The notes beneath the pieces are model-generated. The model was not told where the DNA came from. It saw nothing but the letters and a program-made list of their open reading frames with translations, and made no database searches. Source: Candidatus Ozemibacter sibiricus (GTDB lineage Bacteria > Muiribacteriota > Ozemobacteria > Ozemobacterales > Ozemobacteraceae). From it: a stretch of DNA of 64,000 bases. Every line of letters begins with the position of its first letter. Position 1 is the first letter of the stretch. Shown here one piece after another: positions 9,235 to 18,098 of the stretch. The stretch covers positions 1 to 64,000 of the forward strand of contig QOQW01000019.1 in assembly GCA_003327425.1 (NCBI GenBank), given 5' to 3'. Both the position numbers and the translations under genes were made by a program.

Positions 9235-10727
9235 ACCGCCTGCCTCGCCGCGACCTTCCGGTTCCTTCCGCTTCGATCCGCCCCCGCCCCGCTGCCCGCC
9301 TGTGCCTGTTGCTGCTGGCCGGCCTTCTCTGCCTGCTGACGGCCGGCGCCGCCTCGGCCCGCAGCCCCATCGACGTCGAAAAGATCGCCTTCCCCCCGCT
9401 GCCCCCGATCGGGCAACCCGACCTGGAGGAGATCACCCTCGACAACGGCCTGCGCCTCTACCTGCTGGTCGATCGCAGCCTGCCGCTCATCCAGGCATCG
9501 GTCCGCATCCATGGCGGCTCCTTCCTGGAGCCGCCCGACAAGATCGGGCTGGCCGAGATCTGCGGCCGTCTCCTGCGCATCGGCGGCACCGCCTCCTACA
9601 CGAGCGACCAGCTCGACGACCTGCTGGAAGGGATCGGCGCCGTGGTCGAGACCTCGTTCGAGACCATCTCCGGCCGGCTCAGCTTGAGCATGCTCAGTTC
9701 CCAGGCCGATCTGGCCGTCGAGGTCATGGCCGAAATCCTCCGCCGGCCGGCCTTCGAACCCGATCGTCTGGCCCAGGTCATGGTGGCCATGCGCGCCGCC
9801 GTCAGCCGGCGCAACGACCAACCGGCAGCCATCGCCACCCGGGAGTTCGACAAGCTCATCTACGGCGCCGCGTCCCCCTACGCCCGCCATCCGGAGAATG
9901 CCACCCTGCGCGCCATCACCCGCGACGACCTGGTCGCCTTCCATCGCCTGGTCTGCCAGCCACAGAACATCCAGATGGCCATCTACGGCGACATCGACCG
10001 CGCCCGGATCATCGACCTCGTCAAGAAGGCCTTCGGCGACTGGCCGAAAGGCGACACGCCGCTGCCCGACTTCCCAGCGGTCGAGTATGCCTTCACGCCG
10101 AAGGTCGGCCTGATCGACCTGCCGCAGGCCAATCAATCGAACATCCTGCTCGGGCACCTGGGCGGCCGCCTGCTCGATCCCGACCATGCGGCCCGCCTCG
10201 TCATGAACAACATCTTCGGCATCAGCTTCGGCAGCCGCCTGTTCCGCGAGGTGCGGTCGCGGGCGGGCCTGGCCTATTCCGTCTACGGGGCGATCACCGC
10301 CAATATGTCGTACCCCGGCCAGTTCATCTGCTCGGTGTCGACCCGCGCCGACGCCACCCTCAAAGCGGTGGCCAAGATCATCGCCGAGATCGAGCGCCTG
10401 CAGCAGGAACCGCCCACCGCCGAAGAGCTGCGTCTCGGCAAAGACCGGTACCTCAATGCCTTCGTGTTCAATTTCGAAAATCTCGACAAGATCGTCGACC
10501 GGCTCATGTATTTCGATTTCTTTGGGTTGCCCCGCGACTTCCTGCAACAGGAAAAGGCGCGGGTGGAAGCGGTCACCACCGCCGATGTCCAGGCCGTGGC
10601 GCGGAAGCAGATGAAGCCCGAGGCGCTGCGCGTACTGGTGGTAGGTCCTGCGGCCCGCTTCGACGGCGACCTGAAGAGCCTGGGCCTGGGCGCTCCCGAG
10701 CCTATCGATATCACCATCGCGCCCTGA
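9231..10727 (+). CDS. M16-family peptidase homologue lacking the zinc motif
   Basis: 498 residues, beginning in an ATGA overlap with the catalytic M16 gene and preceded by AGGAG. A signal peptide (RLCLLLLAGLLCLL...ASA, about 22-42) precedes the domain. Where the family has HxxEH, this protein has AEICGRLLRIGG, so zinc cannot be bound in the usual way. Other family features remain: LDNGLRLYLL, YGDIDRARIIDLVKKAFGDWP, SRLFREVRSRAGLAYSVYG. The last resembles the R/Y motif that contacts substrate in partner subunits of heterodimeric M16 enzymes. It is most likely the non-catalytic subunit of a heterodimer. Confidence 0.9.
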   Translation: MNRLPRRDLPVPSASIRPRPAARLCLLLLAGLLCLLTAGAASARSPIDVEKIAFPPLPPIGQPDLEEITLDNGLRLYLLVDRSLPLIQASVRIHGGSFLEPPDKIGLAEICGRLLRIGGTASYTSDQLDDLLEGIGAVVETSFETISGRLSLSMLSSQADLAVEVMAEILRRPAFEPDRLAQVMVAMRAAVSRRNDQPAAIATREFDKLIYGAASPYARHPENATLRAITRDDLVAFHRLVCQPQNIQMAIYGDIDRARIIDLVKKAFGDWPKGDTPLPDFPAVEYAFTPKVGLIDLPQANQSNILLGHLGGRLLDPDHAARLVMNNIFGISFGSRLFREVRSRAGLAYSVYGAITANMSYPGQFICSVSTRADATLKAVAKIIAEIERLQQEPPTAEELRLGKDRYLNAFVFNFENLDKIVDRLMYFDFFGLPRDFLQQEKARVEAVTTADVQAVARKQMKPEALRVLVVGPAARFDGDLKSLGLGAPEPIDITIAP

Positions 10728-10809
10728 ATCGACCGGGATGGCCGCGGGCCCATCGCGAGGGATTCATGCGGGCTTCGGTTTGTGTTATACCGGAACAGGT
10801 GAACCACGC

Positions 10810-13800
10810 ATGACCATCCCCTCATCGACCGGGGCCGAGCGCGGACCGCTGTTGCAGGCTCGCCTCTATCTTTCCGCCCCGGGAGCCGCCCTGGCCGCCG
10901 TGCGTACCGAGATCGGCCGGCGGGTGCTGCCGTTGCTGCGTCGCAAATTCTCTCGGCGCGGCGTGTCGCTCGTGCTGGTCGATCCGACTGGCGACGGCCA
11001 CACCCTGCCCGACCTGCCCCTGGCCAGCCGTCTGGCCGAGATCGAGCGCTGCCGCCCCTTCTTCCTGGGCATCCTGGGCACGGCAGCCAGCGATCCCGCG
11101 CCCCGAGAAGTGCACGCCGAGCTGGCCGAGCGCTATCCTTGGCTCGGCCGGCTCCGCTGGCGCACCATGTCCGGCATCGAAGCCGAGCTGGGCGGTCTGC
11201 TGGCCCCCGACCAGCCCGCCGGCATTTTCTTCTACCACCTCGCCGATCCCGTGCTGGGCGGTTCGCCGCGCCCCGAAGGGCCGGTGGCCGATCTCGTGGC
11301 TCGCCTGCGCGAGGCCGGCCTGCCGGTGCGCGAAGGCATCGCCTCGTTATCGGCGCTGGGCGATCTGGTCTACACCGACCTCCACCGCCTGTTCGAGCGC
11401 CTGGCGCCGCCGCGCGCCCTGTCGCCGCTGCAGCGGGCCGATCTCGTCCAGGAGGCCTTCGCCGCCGCCCGCCGGCTCGTCTATCGGCCGCATCCCGGCG
11501 TGTTCCATTGCCTCGATGAGTATGCCCATCAGGGTGGGGAGCGCCCGCTGCTGGTGACCGGCCCGCTGGGCAGCGGCAAATCGGCCCTGGTGGCCAACTG
11601 GGTGGCGCACTACCGGGCCGCCCACCCCGACGATTTCCTCTTCGTGCATCACCTCGAGGTCACCAATGAAGCGGCCCAGGACTTGTTCCTGTATCGTCGG
11701 CTGTACCAGGCTCTGGCCGCCCGGTTCGGGCTGCCCCTGCCCGCCCCCACGACCGCCGACACCCTCCGCCAGAGCGTCCTGGAGTGGCTCCACCTGGCGT
11801 CGCCCTGGGGTCGCACCATCGTCGTCCTCGACGGCATCCATCTGTGGCAGGAAGAAGGCGATCCGCGCCTTCCCGAATGGATGACCGCTCCCCTGCCCAC
11901 CAACCTGCGCCTGATCCTGACCGGGCAACCCGACCGGCCGCCCGTCACCGAACTGATGCACCTGGGCTGCACGGTCGCCCCCCTTCCCCCCTTGGATCGC
12001 ACCGAGCGCCAGGCCCTGCTCGAAGCGACCGCGGCCGCCCGCGGTCTCGCGCCCCTGCCCCCGCGCTGCGATCGACTCCTGCGCGAAGAGGCGGCGGGCA
12101 ATCCCCTCTTCCTGACGCTGCTGCTCGATACCCTGCAGCTCTTCCCGCCCGGGCCCGGCGAAATGCCGCGCCTGCCCATCGACGTCGCCCCGGCCTTCGG
12201 CCCCGGCGATCTGCTCGACCTGATGCTGGCCCGGCTCGATGAGCACACGCCCCCCGCCACGCCGGGCGCCATCCGCGAGGCGCTGAGCGCCCTGGCCTGC
12301 TCGCGGGCCGGCCTCGACGAGGACGAACTGCAGGCCCTGCTCGGCCCCGGCGACACCGACCTGCCCTACGTGCTCTGGGCCCCGGTGCGCCGCCTCCTCG
12401 AACCGCTCGTCCTGATCCAGGGCGGACGCTGGATGCTGGCCCACGAAGCGTTGGGGGAAGCCATCCGCCGGCGGTTCCTGTTCTCCGAGCAGCATCTGTT
12501 CGCCCGCCGGGAGCGGCAGGTGACCCTCTTCCGCGCCGTCGACCGCGGGCCGCGCCATCTCGAGGAATACGGCTGGCTCCTGGCGGCGCAGGGCGCCTGG
12601 GAACCGCTCGCCCGCTGGCTGGCCGGGCTCGATACCTTCGCCGATCTGGTGCAGGCCGACCAGCTCGAGGCGGTGCGGCTCTGGCGCATCCTGGAGCGGC
12701 ACTCCCCCTTCCGGGCCCTGGAAGCCTACGCTCGCCCGCTCCTCGAACCCGACAGGTATCTGCCCTTCCTGCCGTGGCTGGCCCGTTTCCTGCGCGAATT
12801 CGGACTGCCCGAGAAAGCCCTCGACCTCGAGCGCCGCTATGTCCGCCATCTGCGGGAACGACCGGCCGGGGCCGACCCCCTGCCGGCCATCGAAGAGCTG
12901 GCCCACCACCTGTTCCATCAGGGCGAGTTCGCCGAGGCCGAGCCCCTGCTGCTCGAACTGGTCAGCCGCGGCCAGGCCGGCGACCAGCCGCCGCGGCTGG
13001 CCGAGGGTCAGCGCGCCCTGGCCATCATCGCCCACGCCAGCGGCGCCTGGGACAGAGCTGCTGCCCTCTTCCAGGACGCGCTGGCCCGCTACGCCGCCGC
13101 CGGCGACGGTTTCGGCCTGGAACGCTGCCTGGCCAGCCTGGGCACCGCGCTCTACAGCCAGGGCGACCTGCCGGGCGCGCTCGCCGTCTTCCGCCGCCAG
13201 GAACTGGTGGCCCGCTCTCTCGGCCGCCTGGCGGGCCTGACCGATGCCTACCTCGGCCAGGCCATGTGCTGCCGGGCCGCCGGCGACCTCGACCAGGCCC
13301 TCGAGCGGTTGGCCACCGCCGAGCGGCTGGCCCGGCTGGTGGGGTCGCGTCCCGCCCTGGCGGCCTGCCTCAACCTGCAGGCCGCCGTCCTGCGCACGCG
13401 CGGCGATCTGGGGGCGGCGCTGTCCCGCTTCCGCGAGGCCGAGGCCCTGTTCGCCGACACCCGCGATCACGCCGGCCGCCAGGCCGCCATCGGCGGCCAG
13501 GCGTCGATCGCTCGCTCGCGGGGCGACCTCGACGAGGCCGCTCGCCTCTACGCTGAACAGGAGCGGATCTGCCGCATGATCGGCCACCGCGAGGGCCTGA
13601 CCATCGCCCTGGGCGGCCAGGCCACCATCCTGCGCGAGCGGGGCCGGCTGGCCGCCGCCATGGAGATGGCCCGGCAAGCCGAGAAACTCTGCCGCGACCT
13701 GTCCTTCCGGGAAGGCCTGCAACGCAGCCTGTGCATCCAGGCCACCATCCTGCGCGACCAGGGCGACCTCGATGGCGCCCTCGCCCTGCTGCGCGAAGCG

Positions 13801-15543
13801 GAGCGGATCTGCCGCGAGATCGGCCTGCGGTCGGGCCTGCAACGCACCCTCGAGCATCTGGCCCTGGTGCTGAAGGCCCGCGGCGATCTCGACGGCGCCC
13901 TCGCCCTGCTCAAGGAACAGGAGCGCCTCTGTCGCGCACTTGGCTTGAAGATGGGCCTGCAAGCTTCGCTGGGCTATCAGGCCCACATTCTCTATTTCCG
14001 GGGCGACATCGAGGGCGCGATGGCCCTCTTCCGCGAGCAGGAACGCCTCTGCCGCGAACTCGGCCTGCGCGATCGCCTGCAGCAGGCCCTCGGCGGGCAG
14101 GCGGTCATCTGCCGGGCCCGCGGCGACTGGACCCGTTCCCTGCAACTGCTCGACGAACAGGAACGGATCTGTCTGGAGATGGGCCTCAAAGACGGCCTGC
14201 AGATCGCCCTCTACAACAAGGGCATCATTCTGCTGGTGCGCGGCGACCTCGACGGGGCGATGACCCTGTTCCGCAAGCAGGAGGCGATCTGCCGCCAGGC
14301 CGGTTATCGGGAAGGCCTGCAGGCCAGCCTCGGCAGCCAGGCCGTGATCCATCGCAACCGCGGCGACATGCTGCGGGCCATGGCCCTCTTCCAGGAACAG
14401 GAGAAGATCTGCCGCGAGTCGGGCTACAAAGAGGGGTTGCAGGTCTCGCTGTGCGGGCAGGCCGCCATCCTGCAGGCGTCGGGCGATTTCGACCTGGCCA
14501 TGGCCAAACTGCGAGAGGGCGAGAAGATCTGCCGCGAACTCAGCCACAAGGAAGGCCTGCAGCGGGTGCTGTGCAGCCAGTCGCAGATCCTGCGGGCGCG
14601 CGGCGACACCGAGGGCGCCATGACCCTGCTGCGGGAGGTCGAGAAGATCTGTCGCGGCCTCGATTACAAGTCGGGGCTGCAACGGGCCCTCGAGTACCAG
14701 GCCGCCATCCGGCTGGCGGCGGGCGACCTCGAGGGGGCCATGAGTCTGCTCAAGGAACAGGAGGCGATCTGCCGGGAACTGGGCATCAAGGCCGGCCTGC
14801 AGGCCGCCCTCGGACAGCAGGCCCTGATTCTCGAACGGCGCGGCGATCTCGACGGCGCCCTGGCTCTGCTCAAGGAGCAGGAGCTGATCTGCCGCGAACT
14901 CGGCCTGAAAGCCGGCCTGGCCCGTGCCATGGCCACCCAGGCCGAAGTCATGGCCAAGAAGTACGATCGCACGCGCGAAGCCATGGAACTGGTCAACGAG
15001 GCCTACCGCCTGGCCCGCAGCCACGGCTTGAATACGCTGTCCAATCAGATCCGGTCGGTGCTCGAGGCGGTCCAGCCGCCGGGCGGCCCCCAGCCGGCCC
15101 GCATCGACACTGCCGACTGGAGGAGGTTCCAGGCCCAGCTCGCCGAGAAGACCGCCTTCGCCCGCGATCCCGCCGATCCCAGAGCCTCGCTCGAACGACT
15201 GCGCCAGCAGGAACGCCTGTGCCGCGAACTCGACATGCCCACCGAGCTGGCCAACAGCCTGGCCGGCCAGGCCCTGATCCTGCGCGAACTCGGCGAGGGA
15301 GAACGGGCCCTGGCCATCCTCCGTCAGGAAGAGGCCATCTGGCGGCAGCAGGGCTCCCATACCGGCCTGCTGGAATGCCTGGTCAACCAGGCGCTGCTCT
15401 TGGTGCTCGACCTGCGCCGGCCACGGGAGGCCCTGTCTCTGGCCGAGGAAGCCTGGCGCCTCGGCGAGAAGCATGATCTGCCCGAGCTGCCCCACCAGGT
15501 GCTGGGTCAGCTCCTCGACTTCATCCACGCGCAGCTCCGATGA
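10810..15543 (+). CDS. DUF4062-like/STAND ATPase with long TPR array
   Basis: 1577 residues from the ATG at 10810 (MTIPSSTG), preceded by AGGTGA; the longer track start adds 24 unconvincing residues. Residues about 15-150 resemble the DUF4062 region found ahead of NACHT modules in NPHP3/NWD1-like proteins (IERCRPFFLGILG, GIEAELGGLL, IFFYHLADP). An NTPase follows with P-loop GPLGSGKSAL near residue 250 and Walker B TIVVLDGIH near 335. From about residue 650 the protein is helical repeat, with at least 15 consecutive 40-residue TPR units of the form GDLDGALALLKEQERLCRELG at about 785-1380. No membrane segment is visible. STAND ATPases are ligand-triggered switches whose repeats act as sensors. 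It begins an ATGA-coupled set of five genes; whether it controls the pilin-like genes or has a defence role is open. Confidence 0.85.
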   Translation: MTIPSSTGAERGPLLQARLYLSAPGAALAAVRTEIGRRVLPLLRRKFSRRGVSLVLVDPTGDGHTLPDLPLASRLAEIERCRPFFLGILGTAASDPAPREVHAELAERYPWLGRLRWRTMSGIEAELGGLLAPDQPAGIFFYHLADPVLGGSPRPEGPVADLVARLREAGLPVREGIASLSALGDLVYTDLHRLFERLAPPRALSPLQRADLVQEAFAAARRLVYRPHPGVFHCLDEYAHQGGERPLLVTGPLGSGKSALVANWVAHYRAAHPDDFLFVHHLEVTNEAAQDLFLYRRLYQALAARFGLPLPAPTTADTLRQSVLEWLHLASPWGRTIVVLDGIHLWQEEGDPRLPEWMTAPLPTNLRLILTGQPDRPPVTELMHLGCTVAPLPPLDRTERQALLEATAAARGLAPLPPRCDRLLREEAAGNPLFLTLLLDTLQLFPPGPGEMPRLPIDVAPAFGPGDLLDLMLARLDEHTPPATPGAIREALSALACSRAGLDEDELQALLGPGDTDLPYVLWAPVRRLLEPLVLIQGGRWMLAHEALGEAIRRRFLFSEQHLFARRERQVTLFRAVDRGPRHLEEYGWLLAAQGAWEPLARWLAGLDTFADLVQADQLEAVRLWRILERHSPFRALEAYARPLLEPDRYLPFLPWLARFLREFGLPEKALDLERRYVRHLRERPAGADPLPAIEELAHHLFHQGEFAEAEPLLLELVSRGQAGDQPPRLAEGQRALAIIAHASGAWDRAAALFQDALARYAAAGDGFGLERCLASLGTALYSQGDLPGALAVFRRQELVARSLGRLAGLTDAYLGQAMCCRAAGDLDQALERLATAERLARLVGSRPALAACLNLQAAVLRTRGDLGAALSRFREAEALFADTRDHAGRQAAIGGQASIARSRGDLDEAARLYAEQERICRMIGHREGLTIALGGQATILRERGRLAAAMEMARQAEKLCRDLSFREGLQRSLCIQATILRDQGDLDGALALLREAERICREIGLRSGLQRTLEHLALVLKARGDLDGALALLKEQERLCRALGLKMGLQASLGYQAHILYFRGDIEGAMALFREQERLCRELGLRDRLQQALGGQAVICRARGDWTRSLQLLDEQERICLEMGLKDGLQIALYNKGIILLVRGDLDGAMTLFRKQEAICRQAGYREGLQASLGSQAVIHRNRGDMLRAMALFQEQEKICRESGYKEGLQVSLCGQAAILQASGDFDLAMAKLREGEKICRELSHKEGLQRVLCSQSQILRARGDTEGAMTLLREVEKICRGLDYKSGLQRALEYQAAIRLAAGDLEGAMSLLKEQEAICRELGIKAGLQAALGQQALILERRGDLDGALALLKEQELICRELGLKAGLARAMATQAEVMAKKYDRTREAMELVNEAYRLARSHGLNTLSNQIRSVLEAVQPPGGPQPARIDTADWRRFQAQLAEKTAFARDPADPRASLERLRQQERLCRELDMPTELANSLAGQALILRELGEGERALAILRQEEAIWRQQGSHTGLLECLVNQALLLVLDLRRPREALSLAEEAWRLGEKHDLPELPHQVLGQLLDFIHAQLR
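13161..14960 (+). repeat. in-frame tandem array of 15 x 120 bp TPR units
   Basis: The DNA repeats with a 120-bp period, each unit encoding one 40-residue TPR (consensus core GDLDGAMALL.EQERICRELG). Units are diverged at the nucleotide level, but neighbours such as those near 13.76, 13.88 and 14.84 kb are close enough for recombination to change copy number. Confidence 0.85.
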
Positions 15544-18098
15544 CCGCGCCGCTCGTCGAGGACATCGGCCGCGATCTCGAGGTTCCCCTCAAATCCTTCC
15601 GCATCATGGCCCTGGAGCGGGCCGCCCGCGAAGGCGGCGGCCCCGAGCTGCTGACCCTGCTCGAGACGCATCTGGCCCGCGAAGACGACGAAGAATGCCG
15701 GCTCTTGTGCCGACATGCGCTGGTCCTGGTGCGGGCCCGGCAGACGGAAGAACTCCCGCCAGCGCTGCCAGCCGAGGAGCATTTCGCCGAACGGTTCCAG
15801 GCTGCGTCGGTCCCCGAGCGCGTGCAGCTGCTGATGCGACTTCTTCCCCAGGAGCGGCCGAGTCTGGCGGCCCAAGCTCAATCCTGGCTGGACACCGAGA
15901 ACGACCCGCTGGTGGCCGCCACTTTGATCCGCACCTTCAGTCCCCACTGGCCGGCCGCGGCCATCGCCCGGCTGAGCCGCTTCCTGAGCGCTCCCCGGCT
16001 CAGCCTGCGCACCGCCGCCCTGGAAGCGATGGTGCGCGCCGCCCCGCACCTGCTGACCAACCATCTGCCTCGGCTGCTGACCTCGCCCGATCCGCGCCTG
16101 CGCATCCTGGCCGTGCAGGGCCTGGCCGCCTTCGATCCCGAGGCCGCCCTTGCCCACGTCGACCAGATGCTGCAGTCGCCCGACCCGCCGACCCGCCTGA
16201 CCGCCTTGAGCAACTGCCTGTTGCTGCCCTTCCCCCGGGTCAAACCCCTGCTGATCCGATTCATCGCCAGCGAACGGTGGGGCAGCCTGCTCGAGAAGGC
16301 CTGGGCTCTGCTGGCCGCCAACGCCGATGCCCAGCTCCCGTTCCATCTGGCCGCCGTCGCCGAGCAATCGACCGGGCCGCGTGCCGAGATGCTGCAGCGC
16401 TTCCTGGGCGAGTCGATCCGGCTGGTGCTCGACGCCGGCCTGACCAGCGATGCCCCCGACCTCTACCAACGGCGGGTCGACACCTGGCGACGACAGGTTC
16501 GTGCACGGCGCCTGGCCCGCGACCTGGGCTCTCGGCTACATGGCACCCCCGACCCCGATGTGGTGGTGGCCGCCTTCGCCGCCCAGCACGACCTGTCAAC
16601 GCCCGAACTGCGACAGGCGCTCGCGGAAGCCGCGCGCGACGAGCCCGACCCAGCCATCGCCGCCATCCTCGCCGCTTTGGCCCAAGGGGTGCTTCCCACC
16701 CCAGCCCATCCCGCCCCCCCGCCGGCGATCTCTTCGCCCTCCTCCCCGAATCAGAACGCAGAAAGAGGGGCCACAGCCACCGCTCCTTCCCCTCCCCTAC
16801 CGACCGCGTTCCCTCCGTGTCCTGCCAGCGAGGACCTCTCCACAGGCCCCTCGCCCACGGCCGCCGCCCCGACGCCTCCTTCCGAGGCCGCGCTGCCGCC
16901 ACACCCCCCGACCGCCACACCCCGCACCGAGGCGGCGCCGGCCTCGCCTGCGGCCACCGCGTCCGGCCAGTCCGGTCTTCCCTCCCCAGCCGCCCCACTA
17001 TCCCTGATCCGTGAACTGGCCCTGTTCCGCCCGGCAGATCGGGAATGGGCGGTGCCACGCCTGCGCGAGCTGCTGAATGGCCGCCACACCCCGCCGGCTG
17101 AGCGGGCCGCCGCCTTCCGGGCGGCGGCGCGGATCGAAGAGCCCGAATTCCTCCCGATCGCCCGCGCCTTCCTGACCGACCGCCATGAGACCCTGGCCCT
17201 GGCTGCCCTGGAGTACGTCGGTACCTTCGCGCCGGCCAGTTTGCTCCCGCTGCTGCCCCAGTTCCTGCACTCGTCCTCCTGGCGCCTCGCCGCCACCGCT
17301 TTGAAGATCGCCCAGCAGGAAGACCCGGCCAAGGCCGCGAGCGCCCTGCGGTCCCTCGCCATCTCCCGACGCCCATCCGATTGGGAAACCGCCCTGCGGG
17401 CCATGGTCTATTTCGACTTTCCTTTGGTGCGCGGCATCCTCCTCGAAATGCTCAATCGCAAGCTGCCCGAATCCCTCTTCCGATTGGGCCTGCAATTGTT
17501 CCAGGCCAACCCCGATCCCGAGAATCTGTATTTCCTGATCGGTCTCGAAACCAATGCCCCGCCCGCCTGCGTGCTGGCGGTCAGGGAGACCCGACGGCAG
17601 GTCGGCCGCCTCCTCATCGAGCTGGGTCTGCTCAGTCTGTCCGGCCTGGGAGCGCTCGAAGCCGAACTGACCGAGCGCTGGCGTCGCGAACAGGCCCACC
17701 GTCGACCACCGTCCCGCTTCACTCCCGAAGCGCTGGCCGCGGCCGAGGCCACCCGTCAATGGTGGCGAGAGATGCTGACCGGGTGGGTTCCCGCCCTGGC
17801 CCTGCCTGTCATGGTGTGGCTGGCTCTGCCCTGGACCACCACCCCCGCCTGGCCCTCGGGCACAGGCCCGCTGCCACCGCGGCCCACCGTCATCAGCGGC
17901 CGCCTCCGCGCCGCCCCCGCCCCGTGGCCAGGACGCCTGCTCGAAACCCCCACCGGCCAACGGTGGTTCATCCCCAGTCCCACCCAGGCCATCCCCGCTT
18001 CGCTTCCTGCCTCTGTGGCAGAGATCACGATGACGGTCCGCCCCTTCCGCCGCGAACCTGATGGCACGATCCTGGCCATCGAGGAGGGAAGGCCATGA
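15540..18098 (+). CDS. HEAT-repeat protein with C-terminal membrane anchor
   Basis: 852 residues, ATGA overlap with the STAND gene. Two blocks of HEAT-like helical pairs (about 20-370 and 490-640; e.g. DPRLRILAVQGLAAFDPEAAL, HETLALAALEYVGTF) flank a Pro/Ala/Thr-rich linker of about 95 residues (390-485). One transmembrane helix (VPALALPVMVWLAL, near 760) precedes about 85 residues that would lie outside the membrane. HEAT proteins are scaffolds for protein binding; here the bulk should be cytoplasmic and tethered to the membrane. It could connect the soluble STAND ATPase with the membrane proteins encoded next. I do not recognise a named family. Confidence 0.8.
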   Translation: MTAPLVEDIGRDLEVPLKSFRIMALERAAREGGGPELLTLLETHLAREDDEECRLLCRHALVLVRARQTEELPPALPAEEHFAERFQAASVPERVQLLMRLLPQERPSLAAQAQSWLDTENDPLVAATLIRTFSPHWPAAAIARLSRFLSAPRLSLRTAALEAMVRAAPHLLTNHLPRLLTSPDPRLRILAVQGLAAFDPEAALAHVDQMLQSPDPPTRLTALSNCLLLPFPRVKPLLIRFIASERWGSLLEKAWALLAANADAQLPFHLAAVAEQSTGPRAEMLQRFLGESIRLVLDAGLTSDAPDLYQRRVDTWRRQVRARRLARDLGSRLHGTPDPDVVVAAFAAQHDLSTPELRQALAEAARDEPDPAIAAILAALAQGVLPTPAHPAPPPAISSPSSPNQNAERGATATAPSPPLPTAFPPCPASEDLSTGPSPTAAAPTPPSEAALPPHPPTATPRTEAAPASPAATASGQSGLPSPAAPLSLIRELALFRPADREWAVPRLRELLNGRHTPPAERAAAFRAAARIEEPEFLPIARAFLTDRHETLALAALEYVGTFAPASLLPLLPQFLHSSSWRLAATALKIAQQEDPAKAASALRSLAISRRPSDWETALRAMVYFDFPLVRGILLEMLNRKLPESLFRLGLQLFQANPDPENLYFLIGLETNAPPACVLAVRETRRQVGRLLIELGLLSLSGLGALEAELTERWRREQAHRRPPSRFTPEALAAAEATRQWWREMLTGWVPALALPVMVWLALPWTTTPAWPSGTGPLPPRPTVISGRLRAAPAPWPGRLLETPTGQRWFIPSPTQAIPASLPASVAEITMTVRPFRREPDGTILAIEEGRP

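Noticed and set aside
13161-14960. 120-bp tandem array considered as CRISPR or satellite
   Set aside because: There are no identical repeats with unique spacers; units are in frame and encode TPRs.
11347-15528. 1393-aa minus-strand ORF opposite the STAND/TPR gene
   Set aside because: It is a shadow of a GC-rich, periodic gene; its sequence is rich in Gly/Gln/Leu and lacks domain order, while the plus strand has clear P-loop and TPR motifs.
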